The notes beneath the pieces are model-generated. The model had not been told where the DNA came from. It did no database searches and was given only the letters and a program-made list of their open reading frames with translations. A DNA stretch of 64,000 nucleotides from Paracoccus sp. MA (GTDB lineage Bacteria > Pseudomonadota > Alphaproteobacteria > Rhodobacterales > Rhodobacteraceae). The translations under genes were made by a program, and so were the position numbers. This document shows, in pieces, positions 9,155 to 16,823 of the stretch (position 1 is its first letter; each line of letters begins with the position of its first letter). The stretch covers positions 1,927,001 through 1,991,000 of the forward strand of contig NZ_CP087598.1 in assembly GCF_020990385.1 (NCBI RefSeq). Direction: 5' to 3'.

Positions 9155-9961
9155 TTACTGTTCCATTTCCTCGACCTGCACCCGCACGTCCAGGCTTTCC
9201 CGGCCCGAGCCGAAGGTGGTGCCGCGCACCGGCGCCGCGTCCTGCGCGTCCAGCCCCGAGCCCAGCCGGACATAGCGGTCGTCCGGGCAGCAGGCATTGG
9301 CGGCGTCGAAGCCGACCCAGCCCAGGGTGCCGACATGGATCTCGGCCCAGGCATGGGCGGCGTCATGCGGCTCGCCCCCGGCATTGGAATGCAGATAGCC
9401 CGAGACATAGCGCGCCGGCAGGCCGCGTTCGCGGGCGCAGGCGATCAGCGCATGGGCATGGTCCTGGCAGACCCCCTGCCCCAGCGCCAGCGCCTCGGCG
9501 GCGGTGGTATGCGCCTCGGTCACGCCCGGCTCGTAGGCGATGGCGCGCGACACCGCCGCGGCCAGCCGGTGCGCAAGGTCCAGCCCGTCCTCGCCCTGTT
9601 CGCAACCGGCCAGCTCGCGCAGCGCCGCATCAAGCCGGGTCGCCGGCGTCGGGCGCAGATAGACCAGCGGATTCACCGTCTCGCGATGGCCGCGCAGCAC
9701 GCCGGCGGTGTCGCGGGTCTCGACCTGGCCGGCGATCGAGACCACGACCTCCTGCACCGGCCCGCGCACGGTCCAGCCCTCGATCCAGTCGCCGGCGCCG
9801 TCGCGGAAGGCGACGCCGCGCTGGCCGCCGCTGACCGAAATCGTCCAATCCGCCACCCGCTGCCCCTCGTGGACCGAGGGCGTCAGCCGCAGGCTCTGCA
9901 CCAGTCCCTGCGCCGGCGGGTCGTAGAAATAGCTGGTCTCGTGGGTGATCTTCAGCCGCAT
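9155..9961 (-). CDS. transglutaminase-like cysteine protease family protein
   Basis: A 268-residue protein with an N-terminal beta-rich region (MRLKITHETSYFYDPPAQGL) and a transglutaminase-like core. The catalytic Cys is in ALGQGVCQDHAHALIACARERG, the His in DAAHAWAEIHVG and the Asp in VGFDAANAC. It is the COG1305 member regularly found beside alpha-E and ATP-grasp genes. It probably cleaves or exchanges amide or peptide bonds made by the neighbouring ATP-grasp enzyme. Only 10 nt separate it from the alpha-E gene. No signal peptide, so cytoplasmic. Confidence 0.9.
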   Translation of the reverse strand: MRLKITHETSYFYDPPAQGLVQSLRLTPSVHEGQRVADWTISVSGGQRGVAFRDGAGDWIEGWTVRGPVQEVVVSIAGQVETRDTAGVLRGHRETVNPLVYLRPTPATRLDAALRELAGCEQGEDGLDLAHRLAAAVSRAIAYEPGVTEAHTTAAEALALGQGVCQDHAHALIACARERGLPARYVSGYLHSNAGGEPHDAAHAWAEIHVGTLGWVGFDAANACCPDDRYVRLGSGLDAQDAAPVRGTTFGSGRESLDVRVQVEEMEQ

Positions 9962-9971
9962 CGTCCGCCCC

Positions 9972-10931
9972 CTACATCCGTCCGCTCAGGTAATCGTCAT
10001 GCACGGCGTTCGAGATGCTGGCCAGCTCGTTGATGAACCAGGACAGGAATTCGTGCAGCCCCTCGTCGAAGATCGCCTCGATGTCGCGGGCCATCAGCTG
10101 CTCCAGCGTCTGATGCGCCCGGGCCGAGGCGCTGGCCGGCACATCGGCGCCATAGCGGCGCACCAGCCCGTCCAGATGCCAGACCGCCTCGTAAAGCGAG
10201 GTCAGCAGCGAACGCGGGCTTTCGCCGTTCAGGATCAGGAAATCCGCGACCTTGCTGGCCGTCACCTCGCCGCCATAGGCCCAGTGGAAGGCCCGATGCG
10301 CCGAAAGCGCGCGCAGGATCACCTGCCACTGGTAATTGTCGAGGCCCGAGCCGACGAACTCGACCCGCGGCAGCAGCACGAAATACTTCACGTCCAGCAG
10401 CCGGGCGGTGGCGTCGGCGCGCTCCAGCGAATAGCCCAGATTGATGAAATGCCAGCCGTCGTTGCGCAATTGCGTGGCGTTCATGGCGCCGCGCACGGTC
10501 GAGCCGTGCCGGGTGGTGAAATCGGTCAGCAGCGCGGTGTCGAGCTGGCCGCGCGGCCGGCGCTGCAGCGCCCGCAGTTCCTGATAGGCGGTGTTCAGCG
10601 CGTCCCAGACCTGGCTGGTCAGCGCCGTGCGCACGATCCGCCCGCCCTCGCGCGCCCTTTCGATGCAGGAGGCGACCGAGGACGGATTGGCGTGGTCGAA
10701 GAACAGCCAGCTTTCGATATTCTCCTGCGTGATCTCGTCGCCGTAATGCCCGGCAAAGGCAGCCTGCGCCCCCGAGGCGCGCAGAAGCGATTCCCATTCG
10801 TTGCGATAGCCCTCGGCGGTGTTCGGCAGCAAGGTGATGCGCGCGCCCACGTCCAGCAGGCGGGCGGCGGTTTCGGCGCGTTCCAGGTGACGGCCCATCC
10901 AGAACAGGTTGGCGGCGGTGCGGCTGAGCAT
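9972..10931 (-). CDS. alpha-E domain-containing protein (DUF403/COG2307)
   Basis: A 319-residue, almost entirely alpha-helical protein that opens with the family signature MLSRTAANLFWMGRHLERAE and contains repeated helices with conserved Glu and Arg (NLGYSLERADATARLLDVKY). The family has no proven activity and is found almost only next to the ATP-grasp gene that precedes it here by 12 nt, sometimes fused to it. Comparative genomics has suggested an accessory role in a peptide or amide ligation system. The assignment is firm, the function unknown. Confidence 0.92.
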   Translation of the reverse strand: MLSRTAANLFWMGRHLERAETAARLLDVGARITLLPNTAEGYRNEWESLLRASGAQAAFAGHYGDEITQENIESWLFFDHANPSSVASCIERAREGGRIVRTALTSQVWDALNTAYQELRALQRRPRGQLDTALLTDFTTRHGSTVRGAMNATQLRNDGWHFINLGYSLERADATARLLDVKYFVLLPRVEFVGSGLDNYQWQVILRALSAHRAFHWAYGGEVTASKVADFLILNGESPRSLLTSLYEAVWHLDGLVRRYGADVPASASARAHQTLEQLMARDIEAIFDEGLHEFLSWFINELASISNAVHDDYLSGRM

Positions 10932-10943
10932 GGCTGACCTTTC

Positions 10944-12356
10944 CTATTCCGACAGGACCCAGGTGTCCTTGACGCCCCCGCCCTGCGACGAGTTCACCAC
11001 CAGCGAGCCCTCGCGCAGCGCCACGCGGGTCAGCCCGCCCGGCACCAGCTCGACCCGGTCGCCGCAAAGGCAGAAGGGGCGCAGGTCGACATGGCGCGGC
11101 GCCACCCCCTCCTCCACGAAGGTCGGGCTGGTGGACAGCGCCAGCGTCGGCTGGGCGATGTAATTGCCGGGATCGGCCTTGATGCGCTCGGCGAAGGAGG
11201 CGATCTCGGCCTGGCTGGCGCAGGGGCCGATCAGCATGCCGTAGCCGCCCGAGCCATGCACCTCCTTGACCACCAGGTCCTTCAGGTTGGCCATGACGTA
11301 GCGGTAATCCTCGTCCTTCCACAGCGTCCAGGTCTGGACGTTGCGCAGGATCGGCTCTTCGCCCAGATAGAAGCGGACCATCTCGGGCACGAATGTATAG
11401 ACCGCCTTGTCGTCGGCCACCCCTGCCCCCGGCGCCGAGGCGATGGAAACCCCGCCCGAGCGATAGACATCCATCAGCCCCGGCACGCCCAGCATGGAAT
11501 CGCGCCGGAAGCACAGCGGGTCAAGGAAGGGGTCGTCGATGCGGCGATAGATCACGTCCACCCGCTTCGGCCCCTGCGTGGTGCGCATGTAGACGAAACC
11601 GCCATCGACGAACAGGTCGCTGCCCTCGACCAGTTCCACCCCCATCAGGTTGGCAAGGAAACTGTGCTCGTAATAGGCGCTGTTGTAATGGCCCGGCGTC
11701 AGGATCACCACGGTCGGCGTGCCCTCGCATTTCGCCGGCGCCACCGAGGCGAGCGTGCGGCGCAGCAGCTCGGGATACTGGTCCACCGGCTCGATGCGGT
11801 TGTTGCGGAACAGCGCCGGGAACATGCGCATCATGATCTCGCGGTTTTCCAGCATGTAGCTGACGCCCGAGGGGGTGCGGCAATTGTCCTCGAGCACGTA
11901 GAACTCGTCCCGGCCGGTGCGCACGATGTCGATGCCGACGATATGCGAGAACACCCCGCGCGGCGGCACGAAGCCGACCACCGCCTTTTCATAGGCATCG
12001 TTCTGATAGACCAGCCGCGCCGGGATGCGGCCGGCGCGCACGATCTCGCCCCGACCGTAGACGTCGCGCAGGAAGGCGTTCAGCGCCCGCGCCCGCTGCT
12101 TGATGCCGCGTTCCAGCCGCCGCCATTCGCTTTGCAGGAACACCCGCGGCATCATGTCGAAGGGGATCAGCCGGTCCGGGTCGCCGCCCTCGCCATAGAC
12201 CGCGAAGGTGATGCCGATGCGGCGAAACAGCGCCTCGGCCTCGGCCTGCTTCATCTGGCGGATCTCGGCGGGCATGGTCTCGATCCAGTCCGAGAGCATG
12301 GCATAGGGCTCGCGCACCCGGCCGCCATCGACCATTTCATTGTAATAGATCGTCAT
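10944..12356 (-). CDS. circularly permuted type 2 ATP-grasp protein (COG2308)
   Basis: A 470-residue putative ATP-dependent carboxylate-amine (amide/peptide) ligase. The family start YYNEMVDGGRVREPY is present, followed by VFVPPRG-like and LEDNCRTPSGVSYMLENR (metal-binding Glu/Asn region), TPGHYNSAYYEHSFLA, and GSGGYGMLIG, the displaced nucleotide-binding loop. ATG 12356 gives the normal N-terminus; the in-frame extension to 12539 has no family similarity. It is the first gene of the minus-strand unit ATP-grasp, alpha-E, transglutaminase, Anbu and possibly GT61. The substrate is unknown. Confidence 0.93.
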   Translation of the reverse strand: MTIYYNEMVDGGRVREPYAMLSDWIETMPAEIRQMKQAEAEALFRRIGITFAVYGEGGDPDRLIPFDMMPRVFLQSEWRRLERGIKQRARALNAFLRDVYGRGEIVRAGRIPARLVYQNDAYEKAVVGFVPPRGVFSHIVGIDIVRTGRDEFYVLEDNCRTPSGVSYMLENREIMMRMFPALFRNNRIEPVDQYPELLRRTLASVAPAKCEGTPTVVILTPGHYNSAYYEHSFLANLMGVELVEGSDLFVDGGFVYMRTTQGPKRVDVIYRRIDDPFLDPLCFRRDSMLGVPGLMDVYRSGGVSIASAPGAGVADDKAVYTFVPEMVRFYLGEEPILRNVQTWTLWKDEDYRYVMANLKDLVVKEVHGSGGYGMLIGPCASQAEIASFAERIKADPGNYIAQPTLALSTSPTFVEEGVAPRHVDLRPFCLCGDRVELVPGGLTRVALREGSLVVNSSQGGGVKDTWVLSE

Positions 12357-12556
12357 CACTGCAACCCTCACCTCTGGCCCCGATCTTCGCATCTGGGCCG
12401 GCGCTGTCCACAGCGCCGCGCCCTGCGGGCAAAAGGAAATCCGGGTTTGACGAGGCCGGGGCGCTTTCTGCCCGCAGAATAGGCAAAGGACCGGCCGCAC
12501 CCTCCGCGACAACGGCGAATCGCGGGAAAAGCCCGGCAAAAGGGCCGCGATGCCCT

Positions 12557-12573
12557 TGCCCGCTGCGCGGGCA
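12557..12573 (-). terminator. hairpin just after the RTX metalloprotease gene
   Basis: TGCCCGC-TGC-GCGGGCA forms a 7-bp stem with a 3-nt loop, 6 nt beyond the metalloprotease stop codon. It has no T-run. It may end the protease transcript before the ATP-grasp operon. Confidence 0.4.
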
Positions 12574-12578
12574 GCGGT

Positions 12579-14930
12579 TCAGACGATGATCAGGTCGTCC
12601 TGCAGCGCGGCGATATTGGCGAAGCCGTTCAGCGTCAGCACATTGCCATTGCCGAAGTCGAAGACGGTATTGCCGTCCACGGCCCGGGCATATTGCAGCA
12701 CCTGCGCCACGCTGCGCGTCCCGCCGCCCCAAAGCGCGTCGTCGATGCGCAGCGTGTCGATATTGTCCTGAAAATCGCGCACCACGTCCCGCCCGCCGTG
12801 AAAGGCGAAGTGATCGGCCCCCGCACCGCCCAGCAGCGTGTCGTTGCCATAGCCGCCGATCAGCAGGTCGGCCCCGGCGCCGCCTTCCAGCCAGTCATGG
12901 CCGTTGCCGCCGTCCAGCGTGTCATTGCCGCCCAGGCCCAGCAGCGTGTCGTTGCCCTGAAAGCCGCTCAGCCGGTTGGCATGGGCATTGCCGGTGATCC
13001 GGTTCGCCAGCGCATTGCCGCCGCCGTTCTGCGCCGCGCCCGAAATCAGCACCAGGTTTTCCAGATTGGCGCCCAGCTGCAGGCTCGCGGTCGAGCGCAC
13101 CACGTCGATGCCCGCCCCCGCCGCCTCGACGATCCGGTCCAGGCCGTCGGTGACATAGGTGTCGTTGCCCGGCCCGCCCTCCAGCAGGTCGGCCCCGGCG
13201 CCGCCGTCCAGCCAGTCATTGCCGTTGCCGCCCACCAGCGTGTCGTTGCCGCCCAGCCCCAGCAGCGTGTCGAACCCCTGCAGCCCGCTCAGCCGGTTGG
13301 CATGGGCATTGCCGGTGATCCGGTTCGCCAGCCCGTTGCCGGTGCCGTTCTGCGCCGCGTCCGAAATCAGCACCAGGTTTTCCAGATTGGCGCCCAGCTG
13401 GATGCTCGCATGCGACCGCACCGTGTCGATGCCGGCATCCGTCGCCTCGACGATGCGGTCGGCCGCATCCACGACATAGGTGTCGTTGCCTCGGCCGCCT
13501 TCCAGCAGATCGGCGCCGCCCTGGCCGTTCAGCGTGTCGTTTCCGTCATTGCCGCGCAGCGTGTCATTGCCCGGCCCGCCGCGCAGCAGGTTGTTGGTCC
13601 AGTTGCCGATCACCACGTCGTTGCCGCGCCCGGCCTGCACGTTCTCGATCAGCGTGCCCGGCGCGATCGAGATGTTGCCGACCAGCCCATAGGCGTTCGA
13701 GACCGTTCCCGGTGCCAGCGAGATGCGCTGATTATGCGTATCGGTGGCCAGGTCCAGCATGTCCACGCCGCCCTGGTCGAAGATGGCGAAGGTGATGTCG
13801 TCGCGCGTGCTGGCATTGCGCAGCAGGCCCGCGATGGTGGCATAGCTGGGACCGGCATTGGTGGTTTCGCCATAGGTGTTGTTGCCGGTGCGGATGCCCG
13901 AGACGCCGTAAAGCCGCTGCATCGCCAGGATGTCGGCCATCATCGCCGAGACGGCATAGGCATAGCTGGCATTCACCGAGCTGTTCTGGCGCTGGTCGAA
14001 ATAGGACATGACCGAGGCCTGCCAGCTGTCGTTCAGATAGTGGTTGTCCACGCCATAGGTGGCACCGCCGTTGTAATTGCCGGCATGGCCCAGTCCCAGG
14101 GCGTGGCCGATCTCGTGGATATAGGTCTGGTAGCTATAGGTGTTGTAGCCGGGGCCGTAGCTGCTCAGCCAGTCCAGCCCCACATTCACCTCCGAGCTGA
14201 TGATCCTGCCGCCGCTGATGATCGACGAGGACCAGGCCCCCGGCTGGTTGTCGTCGAAGGTGATGTGGATGGCGGCGTTCGGGCCGGGGTTGCGGTTGAA
14301 GGTCAGGCCGGTCGCCTGCTCCCATGCCGACAGCGCCATGCTGGCCAGCTGCCGCCCCGCCGGGGTCAGGCCGGACAGGTCGACGTTCAGGACCCCGCCC
14401 GGGCCCGGCTCGAACGCCCGGCGTGCACCGCCGCTGGCCTGCCAATAGCCGTCGGTCAGCTGCTGGGCGATCTCGGCCATGGTGAAGTTGCGCAGCGGCG
14501 CGACCGCGGCGACCCCCAGGCTGTAGGCGCCGCTATAGGCGCCGGCATAGCTGCCCGCCTCGAGGTAATAGGTGGCCGGGGCGGCCACGTTCAGCACCAG
14601 CCGCGAGTTCAGCCCGTTGCCGTCGTCGTTCTGGGCGATCAGCGCACCGTTGCCGTTCATCACCCGCAGATAGGGGTCGTGAACCCCGGCCGCGCCTCGC
14701 GAATCCAGGGTGATGACATAGCTGCCCGGCTGCAGCTGCACCCGCACCCAGTCCCGGTCGCCCGCGCCCAGCACGCCGTTGAACGTGTCGCCCACGCTCA
14801 TCGCATAGCCGGTGGCGGTCGAGGCCGGGGCATCGCTGCCTTCGACCCGAAGGGCGCGCTGCGGCTCTCCGCCGCGCAGCGACGGGCCTGCAAGGCCGGT
14901 TGCGGCGGGGTTCCAGAAGGCAGGCGTCAT
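12579..14930 (-). CDS. secreted serralysin-like RTX metalloprotease (M10 family)
   Basis: A 783-residue predicted extracellular zinc protease. Residues about 40-140 resemble a pre-peptidase (PPC-like) beta domain. The catalytic domain carries HEIGHALGLGH (zinc ligands His272, His276, His282; Glu273 the base) and a Met-turn SVMSY around Met308. From about residue 432 there are nonapeptide RTX repeats (GGxGNDTL) that bind calcium, and the C-terminus ends with a short hydrophobic tail (LQDDLIIV), as expected of type I secretion substrates. There is no Sec signal. The start follows AGGAATTCCC. No type I secretion genes and no serralysin inhibitor gene are in the window, so secretion must use a transporter encoded elsewhere. 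Confidence 0.92.
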   Translation of the reverse strand: MTPAFWNPAATGLAGPSLRGGEPQRALRVEGSDAPASTATGYAMSVGDTFNGVLGAGDRDWVRVQLQPGSYVITLDSRGAAGVHDPYLRVMNGNGALIAQNDDGNGLNSRLVLNVAAPATYYLEAGSYAGAYSGAYSLGVAAVAPLRNFTMAEIAQQLTDGYWQASGGARRAFEPGPGGVLNVDLSGLTPAGRQLASMALSAWEQATGLTFNRNPGPNAAIHITFDDNQPGAWSSSIISGGRIISSEVNVGLDWLSSYGPGYNTYSYQTYIHEIGHALGLGHAGNYNGGATYGVDNHYLNDSWQASVMSYFDQRQNSSVNASYAYAVSAMMADILAMQRLYGVSGIRTGNNTYGETTNAGPSYATIAGLLRNASTRDDITFAIFDQGGVDMLDLATDTHNQRISLAPGTVSNAYGLVGNISIAPGTLIENVQAGRGNDVVIGNWTNNLLRGGPGNDTLRGNDGNDTLNGQGGADLLEGGRGNDTYVVDAADRIVEATDAGIDTVRSHASIQLGANLENLVLISDAAQNGTGNGLANRITGNAHANRLSGLQGFDTLLGLGGNDTLVGGNGNDWLDGGAGADLLEGGPGNDTYVTDGLDRIVEAAGAGIDVVRSTASLQLGANLENLVLISGAAQNGGGNALANRITGNAHANRLSGFQGNDTLLGLGGNDTLDGGNGHDWLEGGAGADLLIGGYGNDTLLGGAGADHFAFHGGRDVVRDFQDNIDTLRIDDALWGGGTRSVAQVLQYARAVDGNTVFDFGNGNVLTLNGFANIAALQDDLIIV
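12849..13490 (-). repeat. two tandem 321-nt (107-residue) modules inside the RTX protease gene
   Basis: Residues 481-587 and 588-694 of the protease are copies of one 107-residue module. Each starts GNDTYV.D, continues with LGANLENLVLIS and NRITGNAHANRLSG, and ends in RTX nonapeptides. The DNA copies (13170-13490 and 12849-13169) share long identical runs, for example around 12971 and 13292, so the duplication looks recent. Confidence 0.85.
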
Positions 14931-14949
14931 GGGAATTCCTTGTGCAGAA

Positions 14950-15333
14950 TCAGTTGCGGAAGGGGTGCGGCAGCGCCGTTTCCAGCAGCGACCGGGCCAG
15001 CGCGCGGATCGAGCTGTCGGGGATCGAGGCGCGGTCCGTCACCGACAGCTCGACCTCTTCGCCCTCGTGCCGGCCGGCGCCGTCCTCGACCGTCAGCCTT
15101 GCCCGCAGAAGACCGGGGCGCGGGCTTTGCGCGTCCAGGACCAGGCGCAGCGAAGCCCCGGCCGCAGAGATCCGGTGCCCGGACTGGCGCAGCGCCTGGT
15201 CGAGCGCCGCGCAAAGCCGCGCCGCCTCGGCATCCTCCCCCGCAGGACAGGTCAGCGCCACCGGCCCGGCCAGGGGGGCGCCGGTCATGGCGCAGGCCGC
15301 AAGCAAGGCCGCGGGCAGCAGGGCAAGGCGCAT
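14950..15333 (-). CDS. small predicted lipoprotein
   Basis: A protein of about 127 residues beginning MRLALLPAALLAAC, a short lipoprotein signal with lipobox LAAC. The remainder (RLVLDAQSPRPGLLRARLTVEDG and a helical end LARSLLETALPHPF) looks like a compact alpha/beta domain that I do not recognise. An ATG at 15348 would add five residues. It ends 19 nt before the RTX metalloprotease start on the same strand, so the two are probably co-transcribed. The position resembles that of serralysin inhibitors, but the sequence is not recognisably one. Confidence 0.65.
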   Translation of the reverse strand: MRLALLPAALLAACAMTGAPLAGPVALTCPAGEDAEAARLCAALDQALRQSGHRISAAGASLRLVLDAQSPRPGLLRARLTVEDGAGRHEGEEVELSVTDRASIPDSSIRALARSLLETALPHPFRN

Positions 15334-15504
15334 GGGGTCATTCTTCATCCGGAAGCCGTCGGCAATCCCCCGACCCTAGCCCGCGCCGCAAAGCGCATCA
15401 ACGTGCTCCGAGGCGGGCTTTCGGCCGTCTGGCGGGAATGCGGCGGAAATTTCCTGAAAATCCCGCGCACTTTCGCCGCCGGGCGGGCGGAAATCCGCGC
15501 GATG

Positions 15505-15520
15505 CTTACCGCCCGGTAAG
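15505..15520. promoter_or_regulatory. 16-nt dyad upstream of the STAS gene
   Basis: CTTACC-GCCC-GGTAAG, a perfect 6-bp inverted repeat 29 nt before the STAS start codon, in the promoter region. A candidate operator; the cognate regulator is unknown. Confidence 0.35.
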
Positions 15521-15549
15521 GATTGCGTCCTAGAAAGGGGGCAGAACAG

Positions 15550-15918
15550 ATGGGAATACCGGAAACGAACATGCAACTGACATTGCTGCCCCAGCCGGAC
15601 GGGCTGACGATCCGCGTCGATGAACGCCGCCTCGACGCCGCCATTGCCACCGCATTCAAGGACCGCGTGCGCAGCATGATCTCGGTCGGCGGGCCGCAGG
15701 TGACGCTGGATCTGGGCGGGGTCGAATTCATGGACAGCTCCGGCCTGGGCGCGGTCATCGCGATCTTCAAGGCCATGCCCGCGGGACGGCAGCTGACGCT
15801 GACCGGGCTGACGCCCAGCGTCGAGCGGGTGTTTCGCCTGACCAGGATGGACACGGTGCTGACCATCCGCAAGGCTTCCGACATGCCCGCCGCCCGAGAG
15901 GAGAGACCCGAAAGATGA
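15550..15918 (+). CDS. STAS-domain anti-anti-sigma factor (SpoIIAA/RsbV-like)
   Basis: A single-domain STAS protein of 122 residues. LDLGGVEFMDSSGLGAVIAIF contains the conserved DSSGL loop whose Ser is phosphorylated by a partner kinase. ATG 15550 is chosen because AAGGGGG lies 8 nt upstream; a TTG at 15523 and an ATG at 15571 are alternatives. Its last 4 nt overlap the ATPase gene, so the two are translated together as a partner-switch pair. No sigma factor or PP2C phosphatase gene is adjacent, so the regulated target is elsewhere. Confidence 0.9.
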   Translation: MGIPETNMQLTLLPQPDGLTIRVDERRLDAAIATAFKDRVRSMISVGGPQVTLDLGGVEFMDSSGLGAVIAIFKAMPAGRQLTLTGLTPSVERVFRLTRMDTVLTIRKASDMPAAREERPER

Positions 15919-16484
15919 GCGCCTTGCCGGACCGGGCCGAAAAGCGGCTGCGCCAGCCCCCGCCGGGGCGGCGGCCCATGTTCCACCGCATCTTCCGCGC
16001 CGATCCCGCCACCGTGCGCGCCGCGCTGCTGTTCCTGCGCGAGCGGTTCGACGGCACCGCCGGGGAGGAGGTGATCGCCAAGCTCGAACTCGCGCTGGCC
16101 GAGGTGCTGAACAACATCTGCGAACACGGCACCCGCAACGAGGCGATGCGCCTTGGCGGCCGACCCCATGCGCCGCTGATCCATCTTTGCGTGGCGCGCC
16201 ATGTCGGCGGGATCGCCTGCGCGGTGACCGATGACGGCCGGCCGCTGCCGCCCTCTTGCCTCGATCCGCGCGGCCTGCCCTATAGCGGCCCCGGGCCCCG
16301 CGACGCCGAGGCCGTCGTGATGCTGCCCGAAGGCGGGTTCGGCTGGTTCCTGATCCAGGAACTGACCGCCTCGCTCAGCTATTTCCGCGAGGGGCGGCGG
16401 AACTTCCTGGCCTTCATCGTCCCGGTGACCGAGCCGCTGCTGCCCGGCAAGCCGAATCCGGCCCCGGCGACGCCTGAGGCCTGA
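15915..16484 (+). CDS. anti-sigma factor/serine kinase of the RsbW type (HATPase_c)
   Basis: A 189-residue GHKL ATPase-domain protein. The N box is ELALAEVLNNICEHGT, followed by AVTDDGRPLP and the glycine-rich lid PEGGFGWFLIQELTASLSY. Family members bind a sigma factor or another partner and phosphorylate the STAS antagonist. It overlaps the STAS gene by 4 nt (ATGA). The proline-rich C-terminal tail PGKPNPAPATPEA is probably disordered. It converges with hspQ, 6 nt away. Confidence 0.88.
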   Translation: MSALPDRAEKRLRQPPPGRRPMFHRIFRADPATVRAALLFLRERFDGTAGEEVIAKLELALAEVLNNICEHGTRNEAMRLGGRPHAPLIHLCVARHVGGIACAVTDDGRPLPPSCLDPRGLPYSGPGPRDAEAVVMLPEGGFGWFLIQELTASLSYFREGRRNFLAFIVPVTEPLLPGKPNPAPATPEA

Positions 16485-16490
16485 AGCCGT

Positions 16491-16823
16491 TCAGTTCAGC
16501 CCGATCTGCAGGGGATAATGGCCGTCCTGGAATTCGCCGAACATCTCCATCACCTCGGGATGTTCCAGCGGCTCGCCCGAATGGTCCGGCACCAGGTTCT
16601 GTTCCGAGACATAGGCGACGTAAAAGGTCGCCTCGGTTTCGGCATAGAGGTGATAGAAGGGCTGGTTGCGGGCCGGGCGCGATTCCTCGGGGATGGATTC
16701 GTACCATTCCTCGGTATTGGCGAATTCCGGGTCCACGTCGAAGACCACACCGCGGAACGGATGTTCGCGATGGCGGACCACCTGGCCCAGATTGTATTTC
16801 GCGGTCTTGGACGGAATCCGCAT
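16491..16823 (-). CDS. hspQ: heat shock protein HspQ (hemimethylated-DNA-binding YccV domain)
   Basis: A 110-residue protein with the YccV-like fold: KYNLGQVVRHREHPFRGVVFDVDPEF, then NQPFYHLYAE and AYVSEQNL. In enterobacteria HspQ is a Lon specificity factor and substrate; the same role is likely but untested here. It is monocistronic, read from the large 632-nt gap, with GGAACGGTGAG just before the ATG. Confidence 0.93.
   Translation of the reverse strand: MRIPSKTAKYNLGQVVRHREHPFRGVVFDVDPEFANTEEWYESIPEESRPARNQPFYHLYAETEATFYVAYVSEQNLVPDHSGEPLEHPEVMEMFGEFQDGHYPLQIGLN

Noticed and set aside
12840..13560. Regularly repeated DNA resembling a CRISPR array
   Set aside because: The period is 27 nt or 321 nt, in frame, and encodes RTX nonapeptides. 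There are no constant repeats separated by unique spacers and no cas genes.
12693..15533. 946-codon plus-strand frame opposite the RTX protease
   Set aside because: Antisense to the RTX repeats, and its repetitive look only mirrors them. No domain or ribosome-binding site.
15523..15549. TTG start adding nine residues to the STAS protein
   Set aside because: The AAGGGGG signal is inside this extension and correctly spaced for ATG 15550.
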